Shown: in pieces, positions 48,205 through 58,445 of the stretch
Numbering within the stretch: position 1 is the stretch's first letter
How the letters are laid out: the number at the start of each line of letters is the position of its first letter
From: Chloroflexota bacterium
GTDB lineage: Bacteria > Chloroflexota > UBA11872
Reading direction: 5' to 3'
Assembly: GCA_026707285.1 (NCBI GenBank)
Contig: JAPOXD010000019.1
Span: 1 to 64,000, forward strand
DNA length: 64,000 bases
Translations under genes and position numbers: made by a program
Notes under the pieces: model-generated
Databases searched by the model: none
The model's input: the letters and a program-made list of their open reading frames with translations, nothing else
What the model was told of the DNA's origin: nothing

Positions 48205-49265
48205 CGCAACTCACCCGTATCCACGTCCACCCAGCAGCGGAGCGACCGGCCGTCGTCGATCATCTCCACCGGCGGCATTTCCTCGATGCACTTGTCCTTC
48301 ACGAACCGGCAGCGCGGCGCGAACGGGCACCCGACCGGAAGATTGGTCATGTCCGGCGGCGCGCCGGGGATGGCGCTCAGCCGGTCACCTCGCGCCGCGG
48401 AGATGCTGGGCATGGATTCGAGCAGGCCAATCGTGTAGGGGTGTTTCGGCGTATAGAAGATGTCACGGCCAGTTGCGCGCTCGACGATGTACCCGCCGTA
48501 CATCACCACGATCTCCTGGCAGAATCCGGCGACCAGCGCCAGATCGTGGGTAATGAGGATGGCAGCCATGCCCAACTCTTCGCGCAGGCTCGAAATGAGC
48601 TCGATGACCTGCGCTTGAATCGTCACGTCCAGCGCCGTGGTCGGCTCGTCCGCGATCAGCAGCTGCGGCTCGCACGAGATCGCCATCGCGATCATCGCCC
48701 GCTGCTGCATGCCCCCCGAGAGCTGGTGCGGATAGTCGTTGGCACGCTCGGCGGGCGAGGGAATTCCCACCCGATCCAGAAGCTCGACGGTGTGCGCGCG
48801 CGCCTCGTCCTTGCTCACGCCCAGGTGCAGCCGCTGCGCCTCGTCGATCTGGCGGCCCACCGTCAGCACGGGATTGAGCGAGCTCATCGGGTCCTGAAAG
48901 ATCATGGAGATCTTTCCGCCGCGAATCCCCCGCATCTCGTTGGGCGGAATCTGCAGCAGGGAAACGCGGCCGGCGCGTGTCTCAATGATCTCCTCGGGAT
49001 CGATGTCCATCACGTTGGTGTCGCCGAACATGACCTCGCCACCGGTGATTTGACCGGCGGGCTGCGGAATCAGCCGCAGCAGGGCCAGCGAGCTGACGCT
49101 CTTGCCGCTGCCCGACTCGCCCACGATGCCGAGCGAACCGCCCGCCGCAAGCTCGTAGGCGATGCCGTTGACCGCCCGGACAATGCCCTCGTCCGTCTTG
49201 AATTGGACGGCGAGATCCTTGACCTCGAGCAAGTGGCCGTTGTCGCTCATGCCGTTCTCGCTCAT
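48201..49265 (-). CDS. Oligopeptide/dipeptide ABC transporter ATP-binding protein (OppD/DppD type)
   Basis: [74 protein letters not shown]. Confidence 0.93.
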   Translation of the reverse strand: MSENGMSDNGHLLEVKDLAVQFKTDEGIVRAVNGIAYELAAGGSLGIVGESGSGKSVSSLALLRLIPQPAGQITGGEVMFGDTNVMDIDPEEIIETRAGRVSLLQIPPNEMRGIRGGKISMIFQDPMSSLNPVLTVGRQIDEAQRLHLGVSKDEARAHTVELLDRVGIPSPAERANDYPHQLSGGMQQRAMIAMAISCEPQLLIADEPTTALDVTIQAQVIELISSLREELGMAAILITHDLALVAGFCQEIVVMYGGYIVERATGRDIFYTPKHPYTIGLLESMPSISAARGDRLSAIPGAPPDMTNLPVGCPFAPRCRFVKDKCIEEMPPVEMIDDGRSLRCWVDVDTGELR

Positions 49266-51310
49266 GTCGCCTGCTCAATCACTTGGTCCGCATGCCTCGG
49301 CAGCCAGTAGTCGTGATACCGATCATCGCACTCCACGGAGCAGAAGCGCATCCCGCCGGCGCTCACCCACACGTCGCGCGGGACCACCTGGCCGCATAGC
49401 TGGCAATTCGTGACGCTAGTTTGCCACCAATCGCCCTTGTGCTCCTCCCAGTGCCCGCCCGTCTCGGACCGGGGCGCGACAGCGACGGGCTCGCGCGTTT
49501 CGTCGGTGACGGTCGGCGCCGCGGGAGCCGGCGCATCGGCGCGAAGCCTCGCCGTCTCGTCGGCGTCGATCGTCAGCGTTCCGTTGAGGCGCTCCAAGGC
49601 GACGCCGTAGATATCGCGCGCGGCCGTTTCCGACACGAATCCCTCCAAGACATCCCGGCGCACGGCTTCCGCGGCGCGTGTCCTCGGGTCGCCGTAGCCT
49701 CCCCCGCCGGGACTCGCGAGCATAACCTGATCGCCCTCTTTCAGCACAATGTTGGCCACGCGCGAGTTGCTGGCCGTGCCGTATTCCTCGCGGAAGGTCA
49801 CGAACGTATCGTGACCGGCACGCTTCACGAGCAGCGCCGATCGCTGCCCGTCCTCGCCGCCAAAGAGGCCCCAGGCGCCCGACACCATGCGGTCGAATAG
49901 CGCCGACACGGTGATCTCCGGCGCCCGCACCTCGAGAATCCGCTCCGAGCCCAGTCCTCCCCGCTGCGCGCCGGCGCCGCCCGAGTCCTGCCGCAGGCGA
50001 TAGGACCGCTCCAGGAACGGATATCGCGTCTCGAAGATCTCCACCGGCGTCGAGGGGCAGTTGCCATTGGGGATCACCTGGTTGCTGTTGCCATCCGCGT
50101 TGGCGCGGCCGCCCCAGCCCACGCCATCGAAGTGGTAGTGGACGTAGTAGCGATCGGTGTCCGGATGCGTGCCGCCGAAAAGGAAGTTGCACGAGGTGCC
50201 GCCGGTGTCGGCGGAGACCCGGTCCGGCACCGCCTTGGAGAGCGCGCCGATCACGATGCCCCACACGCGGGGGTGGGTCTCGGTGTTGCCGCCCACGCAC
50301 GGGCCGGGATGGACCACGTTGGTGAGCGTTCCGGGCGACGCGATCACCGTGATCGGGCGATACGCGCCGTCGTTGTGGGGCACGTTGTTGTCGGCAAAGT
50401 GAAACACGGCGTTGTAGGTACCGGAGGCCGTCACGCCGTAGGTGCAGTTCAGCACGTGATCCGCCTGGGGATCGCTCTCGCTGAAATCGGCCACGAGGCT
50501 CCCGTCGGAAACCACCAGCCGCAGCCGAATCCAGTCGTGCAAGGGCACCTCGCGGGCGTCCTCCATGTGGCCTTCAAAGGTGTACTCACCGTCGGGGATG
50601 GCGCGAATCTCGTCCCGCATCCACCGCTCGGCATAGTCGAGCAGCTCGTCGCTCACCTGGGTGATGCGCTCGACTCCGTAGGCGTCCAGCAACTCGTGGG
50701 TGCGCTGCTCGGCCACGTTCAGCGACGCCATCATGGCGTGCAGGTCGCCCCAGGTGTATCGCGGCGCGCGGTGGTTGGACATCATGATGCGCCACACGTC
50801 TTCGTTGTATTCGCCGCCGCGCATCAGCCACACCGGCGGCAGGCGCAGGCCTTCCTGGTAAATCTCGGTGGCGGTGGCCGCGAAGCCGCCGACGGCCAGG
50901 CCGCCAATTTCCACCAGGTGGGCGATGTTCGAGACGTAGCCGAAGATCTCGCCGTCGTAGAACACCGGCTTGATGACCACGTGCTCCGGCATGTGCACGC
51001 CGCCGCGATAGGGGTCGTTATGCACGATGATGTCGCCTTCGCGGACGTTCTCCTCGCCGATTTCGGCGATGAGCCACTTGACCACGAAGCGGATCGCGCC
51101 GACCTGCGCGGGGCAGAACTCGGTTTGCGCGAGCATGCGCCCGTGGCGGTCGAAGAGGACGCAGGAGAAGTCACGGCTCTCGCTGAAGATCGGCGAGTAG
51201 GCCGTGCGCATCATCGTGGTGCCCATCTCGCGGCAGATGCCGACGAGGCGGTTGTAGACCACGTTGAGCGTGACGAGATCGACGCTGGATGGGGCGCTGG
51301 ACGTTGTCAT
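49262..51310 (-). CDS. Hydantoinase B/oxoprolinase family protein with Cys-rich C-terminal extension
   Basis: VYNRLVGICREMGTTMMRTAYSPIFSESRDFSCVLFD, GDIIVHNDPYRGGVHMPEH, GGGGYGDP; tail CQLCG...FCSVEC. Confidence 0.92.
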   Translation of the reverse strand: MTTSSAPSSVDLVTLNVVYNRLVGICREMGTTMMRTAYSPIFSESRDFSCVLFDRHGRMLAQTEFCPAQVGAIRFVVKWLIAEIGEENVREGDIIVHNDPYRGGVHMPEHVVIKPVFYDGEIFGYVSNIAHLVEIGGLAVGGFAATATEIYQEGLRLPPVWLMRGGEYNEDVWRIMMSNHRAPRYTWGDLHAMMASLNVAEQRTHELLDAYGVERITQVSDELLDYAERWMRDEIRAIPDGEYTFEGHMEDAREVPLHDWIRLRLVVSDGSLVADFSESDPQADHVLNCTYGVTASGTYNAVFHFADNNVPHNDGAYRPITVIASPGTLTNVVHPGPCVGGNTETHPRVWGIVIGALSKAVPDRVSADTGGTSCNFLFGGTHPDTDRYYVHYHFDGVGWGGRANADGNSNQVIPNGNCPSTPVEIFETRYPFLERSYRLRQDSGGAGAQRGGLGSERILEVRAPEITVSALFDRMVSGAWGLFGGEDGQRSALLVKRAGHDTFVTFREEYGTASNSRVANIVLKEGDQVMLASPGGGGYGDPRTRAAEAVRRDVLEGFVSETAARDIYGVALERLNGTLTIDADETARLRADAPAPAAPTVTDETREPVAVAPRSETGGHWEEHKGDWWQTSVTNCQLCGQVVPRDVWVSAGGMRFCSVECDDRYHDYWLPRHADQVIEQAT

Positions 51311-51338
51311 CGATGGCGACTCCGGGCACGTGGCGCGT

Positions 51339-53396
51339 TCATGCGGACCCCTCGGTCCATTCGAGCACGGCGGTGCCATGCGGGCTGACGGTCAGAAGTT
51401 GACCGGGGTGGACGACGGTCGTTGAGTCGAGCTCTTCGATGATGGCCGGCCCGGTGATGCGATCGGCGGGCGAGAGGTCCTCGCGGGCGTAGACCGCGCA
51501 TTCGACTGGCCCTTCCGACGAAAACCACACGTCGCGCGTCCCCGCCGGCTCCGCGGGAAGTCCTTCCGGCAGCTCCGGCAACGCCGGCTTGGCGGTGTCC
51601 CCGAACACGGTGACGTTGAACTGCACCAGCTCGATGATCTCGTCCGGGATGCGGTAGCCGTAGGTCGCCTCGTAGTGCGTCTCGAATGCGGCGAGCAGTT
51701 GGGCCAACGACTCAGCCGTGACCTCACCCCCGGGGATCGGGATTTCTTCCTCGTAGTTCTGGCCGAGGTAGCGCATGTTCACCGAACGCTGGATTTGCGG
51801 CGTGCCCGCGAATCCCTCGTGCTCAAGGTCGGCCGTGGCCTCCGCCACCAGCTCGTTGAGCCGCCCATCGATTGACGGCGCGTCCAGTCGATCCGACCGC
51901 AGAATGTGCGTCCAGGTCTTGTCCACGCGCATGTCGGCCAGCAGCGTGCCGAAGGCCGAGCAGAGCCCCGGATGCGGCGGAATCAGCACCCGCCGGGCGC
52001 CGATGACCTTGGCGATGGCCGCCGCGTGCAGCGGACCGGCGCCGCCGAAGGCCACCAGGCTGAACTGCCGCGGGTCCAGACCGCGCCGCACGGTGAGCAG
52101 GCGCATGGCCTCCGCGATGTTCTCGACGGCGATATCCAGCACGGCCTGAGCGGTAGCCTCCGGACTGAGGCCGAGCGTGCCACCAAGATCGGATAGGGCG
52201 CGCTGTGCGAGGTCCGCGTCCAGCCGCACCTCGCCGCCCAGGAAGTTCTCCGGATTGAGCCGGCCCAGCACCACGTTGGCGTCCGTGACCGTCGGCTCGG
52301 CGCCGCCCTGCGCGTAGCACGCCGGCCCCGGCACGGCGCCGGCGCTCTGCGGCCCGGCCTGAAGCAATCCGCCGCGATTGATCCAGGCAATGGACCCGCC
52401 ACCCGCGCCCATGGTCGTCATCTCGATGAACGGCGCCGCGACCGGCAGGCCGAACTCGATCTCCCACGCCGTGGTGTAGCCGATGGCGCCGTCGTCCACC
52501 ACTCCGACGTCCGTGCTGGTGCCGCCCATGTCGAAGCTGATGATGTTGTCGTCGTCGAGCGATTCGGCGTAGTACTTCGCCGCGATGATCCCGCCGGGCA
52601 GGCCGGACAGCACCGTCTGGGCCGGCCGGTCGGCCGCCGATTCCGCCAGCATCTGGCCGCCGTTGGACTTCATCACCGCCCAGGAGCGGGTATTCCCCCA
52701 CGCCGCCAGCCCCTCGTCCAACGCGTGGATGAATCCCTGCAACAGCGGCCGGATATAGGCGTCGGCGATGGTCGTGCTGGCCCGGTCGTACTCCCGCCAG
52801 ATCGGCGCGACCTCATGCGACAGCGAAATCGACAGCTCGGGAAACTCACCGGCCAGGTACTCGCGGATCATGCGCTCGTGGTCGGGCTTGACGTACGAGA
52901 ACAAGCAATTGACCGCCACCGCCACGGCACCGTTCGTGCGTTCGTCCAGCCGCTCGCGCAGCATGTCGCCGAGACTGCCGAGGGCTTCCGGCGTCAGCGG
53001 GTCCACGACGGCGCCCATGTAGTCGAGCCGTTCCGCCACTCCGAGGCAATCGCGCCGGGTGACCAAGGGCTCCGGCCGCTCCCAGTCGAGGTCGTAGTGA
53101 AATTTGCGATCCACCCGCTGCAGGAACGGCACGTCCTCGAATCCGGACGTCGTCACATAGAGCACCCGTGCGCCCTTGCGTTGGAGCAGCGCATTGACGC
53201 CAACCGTCGTGCCGAGCACGAAATAGCCCAACTCGTCGGAGGGAATGCCGCTGTGCTCGATCGCGTCGAAGATCGCGTCGCTGGGGGAATCGGGCGTCGA
53301 GGGTCGCTTGACCACCTGCGCCTCCCCGGACGCCTCATCGAGGGCGACGAGGTCCGTAAAGGTCCCGCCCGTGTCGATACCGATGCGAATCGCCAA
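51339..53396 (-). CDS. Hydantoinase A/oxoprolinase family protein
   Basis: RIGIDTGGTFTDLVALDE, TTVGVNALLQRKGARV, GGIIAAKYYAESLDDDNIISFDMGGTSTDVGVV, FGGAGPLHA. Confidence 0.94.
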   Translation of the reverse strand: MAIRIGIDTGGTFTDLVALDEASGEAQVVKRPSTPDSPSDAIFDAIEHSGIPSDELGYFVLGTTVGVNALLQRKGARVLYVTTSGFEDVPFLQRVDRKFHYDLDWERPEPLVTRRDCLGVAERLDYMGAVVDPLTPEALGSLGDMLRERLDERTNGAVAVAVNCLFSYVKPDHERMIREYLAGEFPELSISLSHEVAPIWREYDRASTTIADAYIRPLLQGFIHALDEGLAAWGNTRSWAVMKSNGGQMLAESAADRPAQTVLSGLPGGIIAAKYYAESLDDDNIISFDMGGTSTDVGVVDDGAIGYTTAWEIEFGLPVAAPFIEMTTMGAGGGSIAWINRGGLLQAGPQSAGAVPGPACYAQGGAEPTVTDANVVLGRLNPENFLGGEVRLDADLAQRALSDLGGTLGLSPEATAQAVLDIAVENIAEAMRLLTVRRGLDPRQFSLVAFGGAGPLHAAAIAKVIGARRVLIPPHPGLCSAFGTLLADMRVDKTWTHILRSDRLDAPSIDGRLNELVAEATADLEHEGFAGTPQIQRSVNMRYLGQNYEEEIPIPGGEVTAESLAQLLAAFETHYEATYGYRIPDEIIELVQFNVTVFGDTAKPALPELPEGLPAEPAGTRDVWFSSEGPVECAVYAREDLSPADRITGPAIIEELDSTTVVHPGQLLTVSPHGTAVLEWTEGSA

Positions 53397-53408
53397 TGCG
53401 CGCCTGCC

Positions 53409-54383
53409 TCAGATCACCCGATGTTGGGGCTCGTCGCCGAGAAGGATACGACGCACCTCGGCCACTGCCGCAAGTTCACAGTCCAAGGCCGCGGTTTCCG
53501 ACTTCCAGGCAATGTGGGGCGTGACGATGAGGTTTGGCTCGCGAAGCAGTGGATGGTCGAAGTCCGGCGGCTCGGTCTCGAACACATCGAGACCGGCCCC
53601 GCCGAGGGCGCCGGAGGCCAGCGCACGTTGCAAGGCATGGTGATCGACGATGCCGCCGCGGGACACGTTGATGAGAAGCGCGCCACGGCGCATGCGAGCG
53701 AACTGCGGCGCGCCGAGCATGTTCCGGGTGTCGTCGGTGAGCGGCACGTGCACGGTGAGCGCATCCACCGACGCCAGCAGATCATTGAAATCGCTCGCCA
53801 CGCGCATCTCGGCTCCGGACGGCGGCGTGAGCCGTTCCGCCGGGATGAAGGGGTCGAACACCACCAGCCGCATGCCGAACCCCGCGGCCAGCGCCGCGGT
53901 CGCCCGGCCAATGCGCCCGTAGCCCAGCACCCCGAGCGTCGAGCCGCGGAGGCGACGCGGTTGGAACGTGTCGTCGTAGGTCCGCCACAGGTGGCGCACG
54001 CGCACGTCGGCGTCCGAGTCCGTGACACAGCGCGCCAGCGCCAGCAGCAGCGCGATGGCGTGCTCGGCGACTTCCGAGGTGAATGCGTCGGGCGTGTGCG
54101 CCACCACCACGCCGCGCTCCTTCGCAGCGTTCAAGTCGACCTTCTCGGTGCCGACGCCGTACACCACGACGCCGCGCAGCTTCGGCGCGCGATCGAGCAA
54201 ATCGCCATCCACCGGCGTCAGCTCGGTCAGCATCACGTCAGCCTCCGCCACGGCGTCGTAAAGCTCGTCGCGGGGCGGCGCGCCCAGGAACACTATGTCC
54301 GCGATGTCGGCAAGCACCTCGACCTCGCGATCGTGATGCGGCAAGCCCGCGCCCGCGGAGACCACGCGATACCGTCGGCTCAT
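53409..54383 (-). CDS. D-isomer-specific 2-hydroxyacid dehydrogenase family protein
   Basis: LGVLGYGRIGRATAALAAGFG, DALTVHVPLTDDTRNML, MRRGALLINVSRGGIVDHHAL, GLDVFETEPP, VTPHIAW. Confidence 0.92.
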   Translation of the reverse strand: MSRRYRVVSAGAGLPHHDREVEVLADIADIVFLGAPPRDELYDAVAEADVMLTELTPVDGDLLDRAPKLRGVVVYGVGTEKVDLNAAKERGVVVAHTPDAFTSEVAEHAIALLLALARCVTDSDADVRVRHLWRTYDDTFQPRRLRGSTLGVLGYGRIGRATAALAAGFGMRLVVFDPFIPAERLTPPSGAEMRVASDFNDLLASVDALTVHVPLTDDTRNMLGAPQFARMRRGALLINVSRGGIVDHHALQRALASGALGGAGLDVFETEPPDFDHPLLREPNLIVTPHIAWKSETAALDCELAAVAEVRRILLGDEPQHRVI

Positions 54384-54404
54384 CGCCGTGCGCCAACCAC
54401 TCGG

Positions 54405-55385
54405 CTATGCAGCGCCGGCAAACCGCTTGGGGAAATACTGCGCGCAGTTCTGCTCCAGCCACTCGACGGTCAGCTTCATCCACAGCTGCGGGTCGTATTG
54501 CGGCAGGCAGCACGTCTCGATGCAGTGAGGCAGATAGTCGGGATCCGGCGCGTTTTGCTGCAGGATCTCCATGATCTCGAGGACCTCCACGCTGCCGTAG
54601 CCGACCGGTGCGTGGAAAAACTTCGGCTCGCCGGTCGTGGTGATGGACTGCACCCGCATGTCCTTCAGATGCGTCATCACGGTGTAGGGCGCGGCCATGT
54701 GGGCGGCATCGACCTGGTCTTCGACGACGGAGTAGCTGTTGGCGAAGTCGTAGTTGATCCGCAGCCACGGCGACGCGACGCCCTCGACCACCTGCACGAT
54801 CTCGCTGATGCGGTAGTCCATGTGGTTCTCGAAGGCGAGGACGATGCCGCACTTCTCGGCGTCGACCACCAGTTTCGACAGGTTGTCGATCATGCGGTCG
54901 ATTTGCACGCCGATTGGCGTCTCGGTGCTGAAATGCCCAAATCGCAGACCGCCGTTGGGCATGGGCTGACCGGGAGGGCCGGGCGGGTCGGCGTTGACCA
55001 TGGCGCTGGTTCGCACGCCGCCGGCCTGCATCCACTCCAGGTGCATGGCGGCGCGCTCGTGCACCGGCGACCACTCGTCGCGGTCGACGGCCCAGGCGCC
55101 GTTTACGGAGCCGACCCACTCGATGCCGTTTTCGGCCAGCAGGCGACCATTGGCAGCGGCCGCCTCCTTGCCGTCCAAGAGCGACGCGGCTGTATAGAGG
55201 TTGTCGAAGCCCCATTCATTGCAGCGCTCGATCCACCACCCCAGCGCCCCTTCGAGCTCCGCGGGCGGCTCGGTGGTGGTGCCGTAGGGATACTCCAGGC
55301 CGCGAAAGCCATACTCGGGCTGATCGATGCGCAGCCCCGGGTAGGACACCCAGCGGTAGGCCGCTTGTGAAAGGCCCAGTCTCAT
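54405..55385 (-). CDS. TIM-barrel sugar phosphate isomerase/epimerase-like protein, family copy C
   Basis: MRLGLSQAAYRWVSYPGLRID; AFENHMDYRISEIVQVVEGVASPWLRINYDFANS; MTHLKDMRVQ. Confidence 0.82.
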   Translation of the reverse strand: MRLGLSQAAYRWVSYPGLRIDQPEYGFRGLEYPYGTTTEPPAELEGALGWWIERCNEWGFDNLYTAASLLDGKEAAAANGRLLAENGIEWVGSVNGAWAVDRDEWSPVHERAAMHLEWMQAGGVRTSAMVNADPPGPPGQPMPNGGLRFGHFSTETPIGVQIDRMIDNLSKLVVDAEKCGIVLAFENHMDYRISEIVQVVEGVASPWLRINYDFANSYSVVEDQVDAAHMAAPYTVMTHLKDMRVQSITTTGEPKFFHAPVGYGSVEVLEIMEILQQNAPDPDYLPHCIETCCLPQYDPQLWMKLTVEWLEQNCAQYFPKRFAGAA

Positions 55386-55522
55386 GTCAACGCTCCCTGG
55401 TCCGCCGGCAATCGCGCGCCGCTCAAGTATGACCGAAATGCGCCCGGCGCACGCGCGCATTGCCTACCATGGCCAGCACCCCGCTTGGGTCGGCGCCGCC
55501 GCACCGGAATAGAGGCCATACC

Positions 55523-56659
55523 GTGGAGCAACCGCGAGCCATCGTGCTGGGCACGGGCGTGATCGGGCGGGTGCATATCGACGCCCTGCGCCGCAACAAC
55601 GTCGACATCGTGAGCGTGGTGGCGAGCAGCGAGGCGCGCAGCATCGCCGCCGCGGCCGACTTCGGCGTTCCCCGCGGTGACCCGGACGTGGCCACCGCCC
55701 TGCGCGCCACCAGTCCGGACGTGGTGCACGTCTGCACGCCCGACACCTACCACCTCGAGCACGCCGGCATGGCCCTCGACGCGGGCGCCCACGTGGTCTG
55801 CGAAAAGCCGCTCACCACCGACGCCGGGTCGGCCGGCGAGCTCTACCGGCGCGCCGCGGACTCGGGCCGCGTGCACGCCATCTGCTTCAACAACCGCTTC
55901 TACACGCTGGTGCAGGAGCTGGCCGCCCGCCGGCGGCTGGGCACGCTCGACCGCGTCATGCTCGTCCGAGCGTCCGTCGCGGACGACACCTTTTGGCTCG
56001 AAACCGATTGGGACTGGCGCCTGCTCCCCGAAATGGGCGGCCCCACCATCGTCACCTCGACCACCGGCAGCCACCTGCTCGATCTCACCAGCTTTCTCAT
56101 CGGCAGCCGCGTCGTGGCCGTGTGCGCGGACTTCCTCACCGCGCACGACATCCGCAAGCGCCCGCGTCCCGACGGCGGGATGGACGACTACCACGCGCCC
56201 GGCGAGGACGTCTCAAACCTGTTGGTCCACTGGGAAAACGGCGCCCGAGGCGTGCTGTCCCTCTCGCACGTGGCCGTGGGGCATCCCTATCGCATTCGCG
56301 TCGAGATTGACGCCACCGCCATGGGCGTGAGCTGGGACTCGGAGCGGCCCAATGAGCTCTGGCTCGGACACCGCACCGAGCCCAACGAGATCGTCCTGCC
56401 GGACCCGCGGCAAGCCACGGAAGAAGGCGGCCGGTTCATGGACAATCCCGGCGCCTACCGCGAGGGCTTCGGGGACACCTTCCGGCTCCTTTTCCGCGAG
56501 GTCTACCGCGCCGTCGCCGACGGCGGTCAGCCCGACGCGCCGACCTTCCCGACGTTCCAGGACGGCTACGGCATCCAGATCGTCCACGACGCCGCCCTGC
56601 AGAGCTTCCAGGAACGCCGCTGGGTCGACGTGGACTGGTCGGCGTTCGACGGCAACTAG
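55523..56659 (+). CDS. Gfo/Idh/MocA family oxidoreductase
   Basis: RAIVLGTGVIGRVHIDALRRN, VHVCTPDTYHLEHAGMALDAGAHVVCEKPLT; GTG start at 55523. Confidence 0.88.
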   Translation: MEQPRAIVLGTGVIGRVHIDALRRNNVDIVSVVASSEARSIAAAADFGVPRGDPDVATALRATSPDVVHVCTPDTYHLEHAGMALDAGAHVVCEKPLTTDAGSAGELYRRAADSGRVHAICFNNRFYTLVQELAARRRLGTLDRVMLVRASVADDTFWLETDWDWRLLPEMGGPTIVTSTTGSHLLDLTSFLIGSRVVAVCADFLTAHDIRKRPRPDGGMDDYHAPGEDVSNLLVHWENGARGVLSLSHVAVGHPYRIRVEIDATAMGVSWDSERPNELWLGHRTEPNEIVLPDPRQATEEGGRFMDNPGAYREGFGDTFRLLFREVYRAVADGGQPDAPTFPTFQDGYGIQIVHDAALQSFQERRWVDVDWSAFDGN

Positions 56660-56690
56660 ACCCAGCCTGGAATCCGCTGCCTAGCCGGTC

Positions 56691-56725
56691 CGCCATTCCG
56701 GCGGAGGCCGGAATCCAGTCCGGTC
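56691..56725. repeat. Dispersed intergenic repeat fragment (CATTCCGGCGGAGGCCGGAATCCAG type)
   Basis: CGCCATTCCGGCGGAGGCCGGAATCCAGTCCGGTC; internal inverted repeat ATTCCGGC/GCCGGAAT. Confidence 0.6.
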
Positions 56726-56740
56726 AAATCAAGAGCCGCG

Positions 56741-57727
56741 CTACTCCGGCTCGAATAGCGACTTCGGCGGCTCGCCGCGAAGCACCCGCGCGACCTCGGC
56801 AGCGGCCTCGCGGCGGAGGATGCGGATCGACGTTCGCGAGTAGAAGCCGCCGTGCGGGGTGACGATTAGGTTCGGCGCCTCCCGCAGCGCCGAGTCCATT
56901 GGCAGCGGCTCTTCTTCCGTCACGTCGAGGCCCGCGCCGGCAATCCGCCCGTCCTTGAGCGCCCGCGCCAGCGCCGCGTTGTCGACCACCGCGCCGCGAG
57001 CCGTGTTAATCAAGAACACGCTGGGCTTCATCAAGTCGAACTCGGCCTCGCCGATGAGATGGTGCGTCTGCGCCCGCAAGGGCGTGTGCACCGAGACGAA
57101 ATCCGACTCCCGCAGCAAATCTTCAAGCGGCACACGCTCGACCTGCGCCGCCTCAAATGCGGAGTCAGGCGCACGTGGCGAGTGTCCGATCGCCCGCAAT
57201 CCGAAGGCCCGCGCGCGCGCCGCCACGGCCTGCGCGGTCTGCCCCAGGCCGATCAGCCCAAGCGTCTGACCTTCGACGCGCTCCATGCGCTCGGGCACAC
57301 CGCCGCTGGCGTCCCAGATTCCGGCGCGCACGTCGTCGTTGTAGACCACGATATGGCGCGCTAGTGCGAGCAGAAAACCCATGGTGTGGTCCGCGACCTC
57401 GCCGACCTGGTAGTCGCGCACGTTGCAGACCACGATGCCCTTCGCCGTCGCCGCCGCCACGTCGATCGGGTCCATGCCGGTGCCGTAGCGCACGATCACC
57501 TTGCAGCGCTCTAGGGCGTCCACGACGCGCGCCGTGATCGGCGCGTACTGCTCGAGCAGCCCGTCGGCGTCGGCCACCTTTTCGATCAGCGCGTCTTCGG
57601 TGAAGCACTGCTCCACGACAAGCTCGGCGCCGATGGGGTCGAGTTCGGCCTGCTCGATCACCGGCGGCATCTCGAAATCGCAGTCGGTGATCACGACCCG
57701 GAAGCGGGGCTCGTTCATTCGCGCCAT
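56741..57727 (-). CDS. C-terminal-binding-protein-like D-2-hydroxyacid dehydrogenase
   Basis: VIVRYGTGMDPIDVAAATAKGIVVCNVRDYQVGEVADHTMGFLLALAR, LGLIGLGQTAQAVAARARAFG, FLINTARGAVVDNAALARAL, GLDVTEEEP. Confidence 0.92.
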   Translation of the reverse strand: MARMNEPRFRVVITDCDFEMPPVIEQAELDPIGAELVVEQCFTEDALIEKVADADGLLEQYAPITARVVDALERCKVIVRYGTGMDPIDVAAATAKGIVVCNVRDYQVGEVADHTMGFLLALARHIVVYNDDVRAGIWDASGGVPERMERVEGQTLGLIGLGQTAQAVAARARAFGLRAIGHSPRAPDSAFEAAQVERVPLEDLLRESDFVSVHTPLRAQTHHLIGEAEFDLMKPSVFLINTARGAVVDNAALARALKDGRIAGAGLDVTEEEPLPMDSALREAPNLIVTPHGGFYSRTSIRILRREAAAEVARVLRGEPPKSLFEPE

Positions 57728-57776
57728 CCAATCACGGAGCAGTCACCACGCGTGAGCGCGGACCAACGTCGCGCGC

Positions 57777-58445
57777 TTACAGAATGCCGTATTCCTTGAA
57801 GACCTCGCCCACGTCGCGACCCGTCGCAAGAATCTCGCGCACGTTGGTCTCGCCCCGCCCCTTGGCCTCGGCGCGGTCCAGCACTTCGGCCGCCGCCTCG
57901 CCCGGAACCACCACCACGCCCATGTCGTCCCCGACGATCACGTCGCCATAAGCCACCCGCGCGCCGGCGCAGTCAATGGGCTGACCCCACTCGATGCCCT
58001 CGCAGCGGCCCTCGGAATCCACCGGACTTTGGCCGACCGCGAACACGGGAAAGTCGATCTCCTCGATCTCGTGCACGTCGCGCGTCAGACCGTCGATCAC
58101 GCAGCCAACCGCGCCGCGCGCCTGCGCCGATGTGCTAAGGAGGCCGCCCCACACGCCCGACTCGTAGTGGCCCGTCGTGGTGATGACCAGCACGTCGTTG
58201 GGCCGCATGGCGCGAAACGCCTCGAACAGCACCTCGTAGGGCTCGTCCGGCTGCCGGTAGACCGCGGTCTGCAAGAGCGGCAGCGCCCGACCGACGATCC
58301 GCGCCCCGGGATACATCGGGCGAATGTCGTTCCGCATGGCCTCCACCGCCACGCCCATGCGGTCCAGGCTGTCGGCGACCAGGGCGGAGTGCAGCGCCTG
58401 AAAGCGCTGCCGCATGGCGTCGTCGAACTCAGGCGCCTGGCTCAT
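57777..58445 (-). CDS. RraA-family protein (RraA-like / HMG aldolase-like)
   Basis: ADSLDRMGVAVEAM, ARIVGRALPL, DVLVITTTGHYESGVWGGLLSTSAQARGAVGCVIDGLTRDV, VAYGDVIVGDDMGVVVVP; ATGA overlap with hyuB2. Confidence 0.87.
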   Translation of the reverse strand: MSQAPEFDDAMRQRFQALHSALVADSLDRMGVAVEAMRNDIRPMYPGARIVGRALPLLQTAVYRQPDEPYEVLFEAFRAMRPNDVLVITTTGHYESGVWGGLLSTSAQARGAVGCVIDGLTRDVHEIEEIDFPVFAVGQSPVDSEGRCEGIEWGQPIDCAGARVAYGDVIVGDDMGVVVVPGEAAAEVLDRAEAKGRGETNVREILATGRDVGEVFKEYGIL

